Of a stretch of 64,000 bases of DNA, positions 55,017 to 64,000 are shown one piece after another. The translations under genes and the position numbers were made by a program. The notes beneath the pieces are model-generated. The model ran no database searches. It had not been told where the DNA came from and saw only the letters and a list, made by a program, of their open reading frames with translations. Location of the stretch: assembly GCA_029204225.1 (NCBI GenBank), contig CM055096.1:74034919-74098918 (forward strand). The letters are read 5' to 3'. Every line of letters begins with the position of its first letter. Position 1 is the first letter of the stretch. The stretch is from Diphasiastrum complanatum (taxonomy: Eukaryota > Streptophyta > Lycopodiopsida > Lycopodiales > Lycopodiaceae).

Positions 55017-55479
55017 GAGCATGCAATTGAATGCATTCACCACAGCCATGCATGATCCAGTCTCTAATGGCAAAGACTTTTACTTGACAACATGCGCGAG
55101 CCTCTCCGTGTATCTCTCCAAACAAAGCTATTAAGGTGGCACAACTTTTCCACTTACAAAAAGCTCATGCCGGCGGTCTCGGCTTTGTTGCAAAAATATG
55201 ATGTGAGCATGCAATTGAAGGCATTCACCTCAGCAGTCAGCCATGCATGATCACGTCGGTAGTGGCAAAGGTTTTTACTGGACAACATGTGTGAGCATGT
55301 CCGTGTATTGCTCCAAAGCTAGTAAGGTGGCACATCTTTTCAACTTACAAAAAACTCATCCCAGCTTACCCGGCTTTGTTGCAAAAAAAATGTTGTGAGC
55401 ATGCAATTGAAGGCATTCACTACACGTCGGTAGTGGCAAAAGCTTTTACTTACAAGAAACTCATGTCGGTGTTCCCGAC
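55017..55479. repeat. Triplicated ~190-bp repeat upstream of the proline-rich gene
   Basis: Copies start at 55017, 55205 and 55397, each with GAGCATGCAATTGAAKGCA. Copies A and B run full length with blocks CCATGCATGATC, TTTTACT(T/G)GACAACATG, AAGGTGGCACA and CGGCTTTGTTGCAAAAA. Copy C is internally deleted and cut at 55479 by an LTR. CATGCA (RY-type) motifs recur in every copy. Confidence 0.85.
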
Positions 55480-56004
55480 TGTTAGAATCCCCAATGTAGC
55501 TCCGGTCATTGCTAAAGCACAAAGAGATGACGAACGCTACGTTACCGTCCAACCATAGAGGTACTGCCACCTCACCCCGTGCACTGGAGCTATAGACCAC
55601 CATAAAGCAAGCTCGGATCTAAGATAAGCCATGGTGTCCTATACGACCATGCCTTACCCTCGACCCTCGCCTACCTACATCCTGAGGCCTAGACAATCGT
55701 CCTGACCTTACCACCAGTAAAAGAGCTCTTCATTCTCCAAGAGAGAATAAATGAAAAGCTCATGGAGATCCACCTCTATATACATAGTCCAAGTGGGGTC
55801 ATCTCCGACCATGCGAGTCACGCATGACCAACGACACGCACCAGTTGTGCACACTGACGCGGGTCCATAACAAAGAGTCACTGCATGCCAATAAGACATT
55901 GACACGTGGCACCAAAAGACCTATAGCTCCAGATCAGCGTTCCGTCCCATAAATTAGACCGTCACCTCAAGTTTCATGTTGCGTGCCCTTATGGGTACGT
56001 AACA
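55480..56004 (-). mobile_element. Ty3/gypsy chromovirus 3' LTR, 525 bp
   Basis: On its own strand it begins TGTTACGTACCC at 56004 and ends GGATTCTAACA at 55480 (TG..CA, with TGTTA/TAACA inverted ends). It directly follows a polypurine tract and the chromodomain end of the pol gene. It interrupts the third copy of the upstream repeat. Confidence 0.75.
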
Positions 56005-56020
56005 TTCCCTCCCCCTTTAA
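56005..56020 (-). other. Polypurine tract
   Basis: The minus strand reads TTAAAGGGGGAGGGAA immediately before the LTR, the expected plus-strand priming site. Confidence 0.8.
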
Positions 56021-56049
56021 GAGTCTCCTCCTAATGGGAGCAACCCAGG

Positions 56050-56430
56050 GAAATTTAGTCCTAAATAGTCTTTCTCTCCCAAGTGTCCTCATCATCTGAC
56101 TTGCCTTTCCAACGTACAAGAAATTTAGAAACCAAACGGTTTCTCAATTGGTGACGATGAATGCCATTTTCTCGTCCAAAGTACCTTTGAATCCTTAGAT
56201 ATTTTAAGAGACACCCAGGTTCCGACCTCAATTTCTCGAGGTGACCGACCACGGTTAGCATAAAACTGAGCTCTATCCTGAGCGGTTTTCATGCTTTCCT
56301 TGGCCATTAGCAATAGGCTAAGAGCATGGTTTGGTGGTACAACATGGATTGTCAAGGACACTACCTTTTTTGGGTAGAAATGCAAGTGGTGGTCAAAGCT
56401 CGACATTGCAAGTGTCCAAGGCTGCAACTA
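56050..56430 (-). pseudogene. Gypsy chromovirus integrase end with chromodomain
   Basis: The minus strand encodes AKESMKTAQDRAQFYANRGR, then EIEVGTWVSLKI (the integrase C-terminal 'VGD.V.LK' block). After a frame change comes SKFLVRWKGKSDDEDTWE, the hallmark core of a chromovirus chromodomain (FLV+WKG....E.TWE). The chromodomain steers integration to marked chromatin. The frames are broken. Confidence 0.85.
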
Positions 56431-57022
56431 TAGAACTATCAGTGCCTTCACCCTTCCACCAGGCCTTCATCATGTTTCTTTACCGTTACCAAACCGTCCA
56501 TCCAAAACTATTTCTACCACCAAATTTTTGATGAATGAGTCCATTCCCTTGAGACTGATAATCGAAGTTTGTGCAACTTGCAGATCGAAGGTTTTCCTTA
56601 AGGTTGTGACTTTGACTGAGTGAAGAACTGCAGAGACACCCAGAAGCAAATGGAGGATACAGACCTCCCAGAAGTTAGAACCTGCCAAGAAACCAAAGAT
56701 GAAACCATCAATGGCAGATACAAGTGGTAAGAAAAAAGACACGCGAGAAGCACTCATGCATGCAGAATTGTGAAGCCGCTGAGAGCTCTCCAAATTTTGA
56801 GAATGTCAACCCATTACGGCAATAAGACATTCTGGTTAAATTGCGACAATTTGCAAAAACATTTTTTTGATAAAGACTGACAACAATAAACATTTGGTTT
56901 TATGCAAGCGAACGAGGATCTACGCTTTTCCAAGTGCCGATCGAAGACGCCAATGTGAAAGCGGAGCGACATCATCCAATATGAGTTACAGTGGGTCCTG
57001 CAACACATTAGGGGTGGGATGA
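56431..57022. other. Probable upstream remainder of the chromovirus, unreadable
   Basis: Open minus-strand frames at 56793-56470 and 57008-56814 contain no recognisable integrase or RT blocks. The segment is bounded on the right by an LTR-like start at 57023. Confidence 0.3.
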
Positions 57023-57560
57023 TGTTGGTTGATTCTGACGAATCCCCAAAATTCTCGGACAGAGCAACTCAAGAGCACCTTAGACCGAGAAGGTCTCTGA
57101 GAAGACGAGACTAACAAAGACTGAGAGCCGAGTATGAGAGCCGAGAAATGCTAGTTAGGAATGGCAAGCAAGAACTGTGTAAGCCTCATGGTGAATCTCG
57201 GAAGATGGAATGACATGTAGGAACTAGTATTTCTAGGCAAAGTAATAAATTCAAACCCCTCTTAAAGAAAGTAAAGTGAGCCACCTTTTGATGGTGACCT
57301 CTAGTGGAGAGCATTATTCCACTTGTAATTTGTGAAATGTGAAAATTCCACTAGGATGTCACCTAAGGAGCTCTCTTGCCTATTTAAGAGACTCCCTCTT
57401 TGCGAAGAGGAGCTTTTTGTGTATTGTATCAACTGCATGCTTAAATGAGAAGAGCCTCCATGAGTTGGATGCATCCATTGAGCTCCTTGATCATGATGGT
57501 TTTCTTGAGTGATGTCCCTATGATCATTCCCTTAGGATATGATTTCAGTTCATTTTACAT
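57023..57560 (+). mobile_element. LTR-like repeat, longer copy
   Basis: It starts TGTTGGTTGATTCTGACG after a purine-rich GGGGTGGGATGA. It is the relative of 43212-43530 and continues with TATTTAAGAGACTCCCTC (a TATA-like leader). A CA end is possible at about 57558. Solo LTR or truncated element. Confidence 0.5.
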
Positions 57561-57926
57561 CAAAGTAGAAGTAGGAATCCATCGTTTTTCAACTGAGCAG
57601 TAACGTAGATCATTTGTTGAACGCATTGACTTGCATTTTGGTTGATTATGCATGTGCATTCAGTTCAAGAGAGATCCATTCGGATGTCCTTTGACAGACA
57701 GGACAATACTACAATGATTATCTGTCCCTTCTGCCTAATCTGGGCCTTAAAACAACAAAGATAATCTCAAGAAGTGCCCACAGTCTCTACTGATAGGCAG
57801 AAGAAGTGACAATCAAAGATAACCAGTTAACAAATTCTAAGATAGAGAATCTGTTAACATGTCCCATACGTTTTTGGCAATACTTGCAACTTCTACGTGT
57901 ATATTTAAAAAAATTAGTATTTTGAA

Positions 57927-57928
<2 letters not shown>

Positions 57929-57989
<61 letters not shown>

Positions 57990-58003
57990 TGTGCATGTGT
58001 GTG
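57929..58003. repeat. (GT)n microsatellite, ~75 bp
   Basis: Perfect to about 57986, then interrupted. Poly-Thr/His and Cys/Val frames across it are artefacts. Confidence 0.95.
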
Positions 58004-58787
58004 ATTCTAGAGGCCCAAGAAAATTTGGGACACTTGGGCACGAGTGCATGAAACCAAAAAAAATTGAAGAAATATCATTCCCTGCAGCAACAAGATGGGA
58101 ACTTAATACTGGATCAAGTATACATTCATATTCTTGTTGCAATGATGACATCGTCATTTAGTTCTTGCATCCAAGATCTCACAAGTTCTATACTAAATGA
58201 CTGTTGAGATATGTCCAATATACCTCCAAAACCAAGGTGATTCTGTTAACATACTGAGGATTGATATCTTGTACTTTTATTTTCGAATGTATTTAAACAT
58301 GTTGTACTAAAACATTTGATATAGAGTGACCTCCGGGAGTTGTCTTAAACTTCAAAATATTTGCTTTCCAATAAGATCTGTATGTCATCTTTGTCCTTTT
58401 TTTCTTTCAAAAATTGCCCTTTGATGATGGATGTAGCAACACCCAGTTATCAGCGTCATTCTGATATGATACTAAATTCAATTTTTCGTATCACATTTAA
58501 TCTCATGAGAATGCCATAGTAGTCCCAGTTACAGTGCATACTGTATTTCTAGCAACTGTGCATACTATATTTCTATAACTGTAACCAGTCTAGTTAACAA
58601 ATTTCATTATACTAACCAGCATAGTTAAATAAATTTAATTTGAGGTATTGACGTTGGGCAAATTACGGATAAGAAGAGAGAACCAATGGGATACGTCCAT
58701 GCTGCCTGACGCAACTTTCAAAGTTTGTTGTAATATATTTTTATTTTTTAGTTTATTTGAGCTACGTTACGTAGATTTCAAACTTGA
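58004..58787. other. AT-rich stretch, nothing recognised
   Basis: Upstream flank of the copia gag. No primer-binding site was found here. Confidence 0.35.
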
Positions 58788-59966
58788 ACATTTTCATTGG
58801 GCCAGCAGAAGGTCGAAACTAGAGAAAAAAACTAAAAGCATCTTTACCATCTATACTTCTAGCCAAAGAACTATGGGACATAGTTGATGGTATAGAGCTC
58901 AAACTAGAAGGTGATGCAGCCGTCATCACCAAGTGGAGACTGAGAGATGGCAAAGCATTTTTCATCATCACCCTCAACATCAAGGACACTCAAATCAGTC
59001 ACATACGTGCTGCTCAGACGTCTAAGGATGCTTGGGACATCCTAGCAACTCTCTACGATATTAGAGACGTTACTTTCAAGCTTCACCTGAGGAAGAAATT
59101 CTTCACCCTCAGAATGTTTGATGTAGATAGTGTCTCAAGTCCCCTCAGCACCTTCAAGAATCTTATAGAGCAGATGACTGCAATCGGCTCAGTCATAGAA
59201 GATTCTGATGCACTCATGACTCTATTATCGAGTCTACCTAAAGCCTACAAAAATTGGATAATGACAATTTCTACCTAGGAGAACCTCACTCTATCAAGAG
59301 TAATTTTGCTGCTCCTACAAGAGGAGATCAGAAGATTAGCATCCTCCTCAGGCTAAGGATCGGATCCTCAAGGTCTGTGTTCAAAAAATCAGAAGTTTAG
59401 ATCCAAGAGATCTACAAAATCAGACTCTACTGACAAGAAGAGCAACATGCAGTCTGGACCAAATTATGGTTCAGGATCGAATTCAAGCTCGTCATCATTC
59501 CAACCAGTGTAGAAACTTTTCTACATATATTGTAAGAGGACTGGCCACGAAATCAAGGACTGTCGAACTTTGAAGTACAACAACGAAAAGAAGAAGTAGT
59601 TCCAGCAACAAGCACATAGTGCTATAGCCAGTCACTCAGATCAACAAGAAGAAGAAGAAGAAGAAGATGAAGCAGCTTTCATGACCAAAGTCAGAGAACA
59701 ATAGGATATCGATTCCTGGTATCTAGACTCTGGAGCAACTCAACACATGACTCACCATCACGACTGGTTCAAAGACTACAAGTCATTCACCCACTCTCGA
59801 GTTGTGCAACTTGGAGACAACTCATCTCATTAAATCGAAGGTGAAGGAACAGTCAAATTTGAGTTCAAAAGAAGTGAAGTCAAGTTGTTGTCCAACGTTC
59901 TCCACGTTCCAAATTTGACCAAGAATCTGCTCTCAGTTAGCAAAATCACCGATTCAGGTCTGAGGG
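58788..59966 (+). pseudogene. Ty1/copia gag and protease, 5' part of an interrupted element
   Basis: In one plus-strand frame: LLAKELWDIVDGIELKLEGD (gag start block) and TSKDAWDILATLYDIRDVT ('AW..L...Y'), with LLSSLPKAYKNWIM following. A knuckle is seen as FYIYCKRTGHEIKDC (first Cys lost), then an acidic run. The protease DSWYLDSGATQHMTHHHDWF has its catalytic DSG intact, and LSNVLHVPNLTKNLLSVSKI closes the region. In-frame stops near 59277, 59354, 59512, 59598, 59704 and 59832 make it a pseudogene. It is interrupted at 59967 by the nested insertion and resumes at 63620. Confidence 0.88.
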
Positions 59967-60217
59967 TGTTAGCCGATATTTTCGCACAAATAATCAGGCT
60001 ATTTTTAGAGCAATTTTCACAGTTTTGTATAAAAACCGGCATGTAGAACCCGACTATTACTGGTAAAATCGGCACATAGTTGTCCATAGATAGCGGTCCC
60101 AGCCCGCCTAAAATAAGGCTAGAGCAAATTCTGAGGCCTTAGAAATGGCCCATAGAATAGTTTACGGCCTTAGAATTGGCCCGATCATACTAGCTAGCAT
60201 GGCCGATCAAATTTTCA

Positions 60218-61060
60218 ATGTACTCTATTACTTTTATTAATGAAAAAATTGCCTACTGTGTTTTTCAGGGAACTGGTTGCTTTGAAGGAATCCCAAGTCA
60301 TGAGTACTCGCCCAGTAACGATACACGAAAAACCGAGACAAAGAGAAAAATTAACTCGCAACAAACGGTCAGAAATTATGGGACAGGGTCAAGGGAACTA
60401 CAACAAAAATATAGGCAAGTTCCAGTGCAAGTCGAAGCGACACCCCGACAGACAAATCATCTCGACAGCTTAAGCCATGGGCCACAGACACGCAAATGGA
60501 AAATACAAGTGGAGGCCAAAAGTGCATAACAAAAATATCCTACCACTTTTAGGTAGGGGTTGACCACAAGTAGCAAAGAGGACTACCCAATTAAGGAAGA
60601 CAAGCAAGTAAAGTACTTGCCATTTACACCACCAACAAGTGCAAAAGAGGAAAGTGGCTCACACAAGTGGTACCCCAGTACCAGTGACCCAAAACATCTT
60701 TTCAAAGCAAAAGGGAGTACCAATTCAAGTCCAATCCCAATTTAAAGACCTTGTACAAAGCGGGATGCATGGCATGAAGGGGTTGAAAAGTGAAAACTTG
60801 GCATTGTGAAGGGAAAGCTTGGAGGGATACCTATAAAGAGGAGGGGGCCTCTTCTTGCATTCACGAGAGAGAATGGGAGAGAGTGAGACCACGATGATTG
60901 AGAGTTCTCGTTGGAAGTGAAAAGAAGAACTTGTTTGGACTCTTTGTGATGAGGACAAGTGAGAGTAGTTGAGGGCACTTGGTCGAGACTCTTGGGAGGG
61001 CGAGTATTGAGATCGGAAGAATGATCCACCGTGACTGTGGTGTTTGATTTTGGAGTATCA
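60218..61060. other. Left part of the insertion, no recognisable coding
   Basis: Short overlapping frames only. A purine-rich stretch (60840-60990) and an acceptor-like TTTTTCAGGGAAC near 60265 are present. Confidence 0.3.
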
Positions 61061-61129
61061 AGGTGATGCTTAGTTATGGAGAGTCATGTGCTGTTTTTCA
61101 TTGAATAGCTGTCTTGGTTGAATTCAATC

Positions 61130-61760
61130 TAGTTAGGTCCTCTTGGATACCCTCTGTGTAAACGGATTGGACTTGAGAATGATAGTCTTGCCATAACAGC
61201 AGAACCTCAAAGTGGGGTCTTGTCTGAGGAGGGCATGCATCGCCTTCACTGTCAGCGGAAATCCTTCTGTAAGCATTTCTGGTTCAGTGGAACCATTGCT
61301 CGCTAATCCAAAGCACAATACCGACCTGATAACCACCTCATACTGGGTCAGTAATCATGGACATGGTTAATCCCTCATCTGAGACATTTGTCTAAGCTTA
61401 GTAGGACTGTAGAAGTCTGTCTCGCACTTGCATTAGCTAGCATCCGGCGATAAAGGGAACTATCTATCCATACTGACCCTATAGACCTCAATGGTATTTA
61501 AGGGAACCACGGTTGCATTCATGAGCATCATTCAACCATTGTAAGAGGTCGCTCAATGATTCTCCTCCCACGTATGACTGCTGAATAGAGAAACTTTTGC
61601 TTCTGATCCATAACATCTCCGAATTGTGGGTCAGTTGTGCTTGAATGCACCCTCCGAAGTGCAGATGTAGCTCAACATCAAGGCACCTACTGTGAGCATC
61701 GGAAATGCCTTGATACCTACCTAAAAGAATCAACCAGCAACAGAATCCCACCCCTCAACA
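61130..61760 (-). other. Coding-like minus-strand frames in the insertion
   Basis: 61336-61133 reads LTEGFPLTVKAMHALLRQDP and 61751-61488 reads SDLLQWLNDAHECNRGSL within longer open frames. They look protein-like but match no family I know. Antisense to the 62.9-kb ORF. Confidence 0.25.
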
Positions 61761-62948
61761 ATTCCAGATATGATGAGGTTTTCTGATCATCCTCACAGGT
61801 GGCCGCGATCAGTCAGATACTCTAACATCCGAATTTGATTCAATGGGCAGCAAAAATGAAGCAACAACAGGATGGCTGTCGCACCCACCTGAAGGGTAAA
61901 TGTGCCACCCTCAAGCTTTCCTACATCAAGTATTTGGAGTGTGAATGAAGCCAAGCGCTAGGCCGCTAGCACTACCTGCATTGGTCCACCAGAAAACGTG
62001 CCTTATGCGTGGAGCTGTCTGAGCGTAATGACATGAGCCACGTACAGGCAATGATTCGAAGTGTTTCAAGAGCAGTAAGGGATTTCTTGAACTCATGACT
62101 TGGGGATTTCGCGAGGCATCCTGGTTCCTCTTCCACGCATGAGGTATACTCTTAACTTTTATATCATTGTTGCAAATGGAAATGAGATATGTAAACTTTG
62201 CTAATCCTTATTGTTAGAAATAAGTAGTCATATGGCATAGTATGTGTGAACTCAATGGTTATGTGGTATGATGTAGTGGGTAGAATATGTGTATTAGGAT
62301 GTGATGGAATTTCGTATTACCGTCTTTTCTATGACACTTGTATGCTGAAGCGTCGGTTTTTAAAGGCTTTGCCTAAGTTGGAATCACACGTAGTATGAGT
62401 TTTTCCATTTCCACTTTGTTACTTGCATTCAAGTCATAACCGACCTCTTTGAAATAGAGGAGCGGGTTGTTACCGTACGTGATTGAAATACACCACCTCG
62501 GTTAGGGGTCGTCATAGTCACCTCCATCGTTGGAACTGCCTAGCAAAATATCTAGGCCTGATGTTTGGCAAAATACCACCGCCTATCAAACAAGGCGGTA
62601 GGTATAATTGGCACCCCCACACTGCACGGAACTAATCATGAGATATTGTAGTGTAACCATTTGATGATTGTTTGTTTCTTTCACCATGCTTGGTTGAACA
62701 CTCTAGTGATGCATTCTAAGTAAATAACTAACAACCGATGATGACTTCATTTCATTGGACCTATGATCGCTAATTGAGTATCCCTATGGAAATCTCTATA
62801 GCATTTGTGGGTAGTTACACTCATGTAACCTCTAACCGTGAATCTCGACCATTGTGAAGTACCAAAGACACTAGCATAGGTAATACCACCCGAAGTCATA
62901 CTCTGAGTTATAGATATGACCCCATCTTGATAGTAATAGATACCTAGG
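61761..62948. other. Middle of the insertion, non-coding
   Basis: No coding domain. Contains a small perfect hairpin, ACCGCCT..AGGCGGT, at 62578-62599. Confidence 0.35.
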
Positions 62949-63542
62949 ATGGAGAACGCACCGAACTACTCCCTCCCTCGTGGGGGGGTTGGACCCTTGA
63001 ACATGATGGATGAGAATCAGTTTCACCCTACATCAGGAGATGTCTGTCAATTAATCCGGGAAGGAGCCACACACTATTATCTCTATACCCCGACGCTCCA
63101 AGCTCACCTACGGGCGGTAGATACTATATTTAGAATACAACATTGCGGGGGCTATAGTTACTTCAAAATCTATGAGTTCATAATTGATGGGTTTTGGCAT
63201 CTTACTTACGTTGTTTCCACCGACTACACGAGGCCCACCCAGCCTTTCATACCATTTGGATCGCCATTGCAATCACCCGGACCAGCTGGCAGTACTAACA
63301 GACCCCCAGAAACAGAGAGAGATGAAACCAGTAGTGATGGGGGGTACCCCTCTGCGGACTTCTATATAGAGGGGTGGACGATCTGGAGAACTAAAAGTCT
63401 AGGCATCAAGACCGATAGGACTGAGATTGCAATGACACCTCCCTGCAGTCGTGCCTCTAGGGGCCTGAAAAACCCTCATCGGCTAGGGAGCATGGGGTGG
63501 TTGGGATGGCCCTCGGGCGGCATTTCCCAATCACTCACATAA
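62949..63542 (+). CDS. Unrecognised 197-codon ORF in the insertion
   Basis: It starts ATG GAG AAC at 62949, following an in-frame stop (TAG at 62946), and ends TAA at 63540-63542. The first 110 residues look folded: DVCQLIREGATHYYLYTPTL, then LRAVDTIFRIQHCGGYSYF and IYEFIIDGFWHLTYVVS, rich in Tyr and Phe. The remainder is Pro/Ser/Thr- and Gly-rich. There is no signal peptide, membrane span or zinc knuckle. GC content is higher than in the flanks. It is the only sizeable open frame of the insertion and ends 72 bp before its right edge. I cannot assign it. An element-encoded protein or a captured host fragment are both possible. Confidence 0.4.
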   Translation: MENAPNYSLPRGGVGPLNMMDENQFHPTSGDVCQLIREGATHYYLYTPTLQAHLRAVDTIFRIQHCGGYSYFKIYEFIIDGFWHLTYVVSTDYTRPTQPFIPFGSPLQSPGPAGSTNRPPETERDETSSDGGYPSADFYIEGWTIWRTKSLGIKTDRTEIAMTPPCSRASRGLKNPHRLGSMGWLGWPSGGISQSLT

Positions 63543-63619
63543 GGGTAGTGTGGGCCCTTCCCTTGTAGGGCTTCATGGCGAGACCAATCTCCTGTCGGAA
63601 ATTTTTCCCTATCAAAGGG

Positions 63620-64000
63620 TCAAATTCGATACAGAAGGCTACACAATTCTTGACAAATCCCGGAAGGTTCTAGCCTACGGAAGGAAAAGCGGCTATCTGT
63701 ACAAACTCAGCCATTTCTATTATTCTAACAGTCAAGCTCTTCACACATCCACTTCTGAAACAACTGATATGATGTCGCATTGCAGACTTGCCCATCTTAA
63801 CTACAATAGTATTCAACAAATGTCAGCTCAGAGTCTAGTGCAAGACCTACCTTCAATCAGTAAGCCAACTTTTCCATGCGAAAGCTGTATTATTAGCAAG
63901 CATGCAAGGAGTCTCTTCAAATCAGACTCAGTTCACACATCCAAGGGCTTGCTTGACCTTGTACACAGTGACATTTGTGGCCCGATGCAGACTGCTTCCA
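63620..64000 (+). pseudogene. Ty1/copia pre-integrase region, resumed after the insertion
   Basis: The frame continues KFDTEGYTILDKSRKVLAYG, GYLYKLSHFY, then CRLAHLNYNSIQQMS (the H..LGH.. block of GAG_pre-integrase) and FPCESCIISKHARSLFKSD (CxxC of the zinc finger). HSDICGPMQT follows, the integrase core start with the first catalytic Asp. It runs off the window end, so the rest of integrase lies beyond 64,000. Confidence 0.88.

Larger units (their letters stand above)
59967..63614. mobile_element. 3.65-kb insertion nested in the copia element
   Basis: The left edge is GAGGG|TGTTAGCCG and the right edge CCCTATCA|AAGGG. Ends are TG..CA with a 5-bp target duplication differing at one base. Deleting the insert and one duplication copy restores the copia reading frame (DSGLRV followed by KFDTEG). 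TG..CA ends and a 5-bp duplication suggest an LTR-type element, but I found no terminal direct repeats. A TATA-like TGTATAAAAAC lies near 60024. No gag, protease, integrase or RT domain could be read inside, so it is non-autonomous or unfamiliar. Confidence 0.7.

Noticed and set aside
57787-58161. Cys/Val and Thr/His repeat ORFs
   Set aside because: They are translations of the (GT)n microsatellite.

Overview
The window is nuclear DNA of a land plant, most likely a seed plant with a large, repeat-rich genome. The evidence is AT-rich sequence, GT-AG introns up to 12 kb, plant Ty1/copia and Ty3/gypsy remnants with initiator-Met-tRNA-type primer-binding sites, a LINE, a tRNA-derived SINE, very long (GA/CT)n arrays, and two host genes of plant type. 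There are no bacterial operons, rRNA genes or CRISPR arrays. I cannot name the species.

Layout. 0-4.3 kb: diverged short duplications, an unrecognised two-exon coding remnant (+), and a convergent remnant (-) that looks like a MULE-type transposase followed by an Ulp1-like cysteine protease. 4.5-8.35 kb: a Ty1/copia element on the minus strand (LTR, PBS, gag, protease, integrase pieces), broken and lacking reverse transcriptase. 10.8-36.1 kb: one host gene on the minus strand, assembled here from four exons. It encodes a 227-residue RING-H2 protein of the plant 'At3g02290-like' E3 ligase type. Only 684 of about 25,250 bp are coding. Its three introns (4.4, 8.2 and 11.9 kb) are packed with nested retroelements: gypsy gag, integrase, protease and LTR pieces, copia RT, LINE RT, foldback repeats, a GGCGAGTAAT-rich array and a 378-bp tandem duplication. 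37-47 kb: SINE, microsatellites, two unrecognised ORFs and several dispersed repeats. 47.6-53.0 kb: a dense cluster of dinucleotide arrays, including a (CT)n tract of about 298 bp, a near-perfect 110-bp palindrome and a copia integrase remnant. 53.3-54.5 kb: a two-exon minus-strand gene for a 152-residue secreted proline-rich protein, with an imperfect triplicated repeat about 0.55-1 kb upstream of its ATG. The last repeat copy is cut by a gypsy chromovirus (LTR, polypurine tract, chromodomain, integrase end). 58.8-64.0 kb: a Ty1/copia gag-protease region interrupted at 59,967-63,614 by a 3.65-kb insertion. Removing the insertion and one copy of a near-matching 5-bp target duplication restores the reading frame. 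The insertion carries an unrecognised 197-codon ORF.

The two host genes are independent of each other. The rest is transposable-element sequence, mostly decayed and nested, which is why long ORFs are scarce. The candidates for something undescribed are the unrecognised ORFs (1.6-2.6, 41.6-42.0, 44.4-44.9, 62.9-63.5 kb), the GGCGAGTAAT array, and the foldback elements at 16.8-17.2 and 48.5 kb. None of these can be assigned from sequence reading alone.
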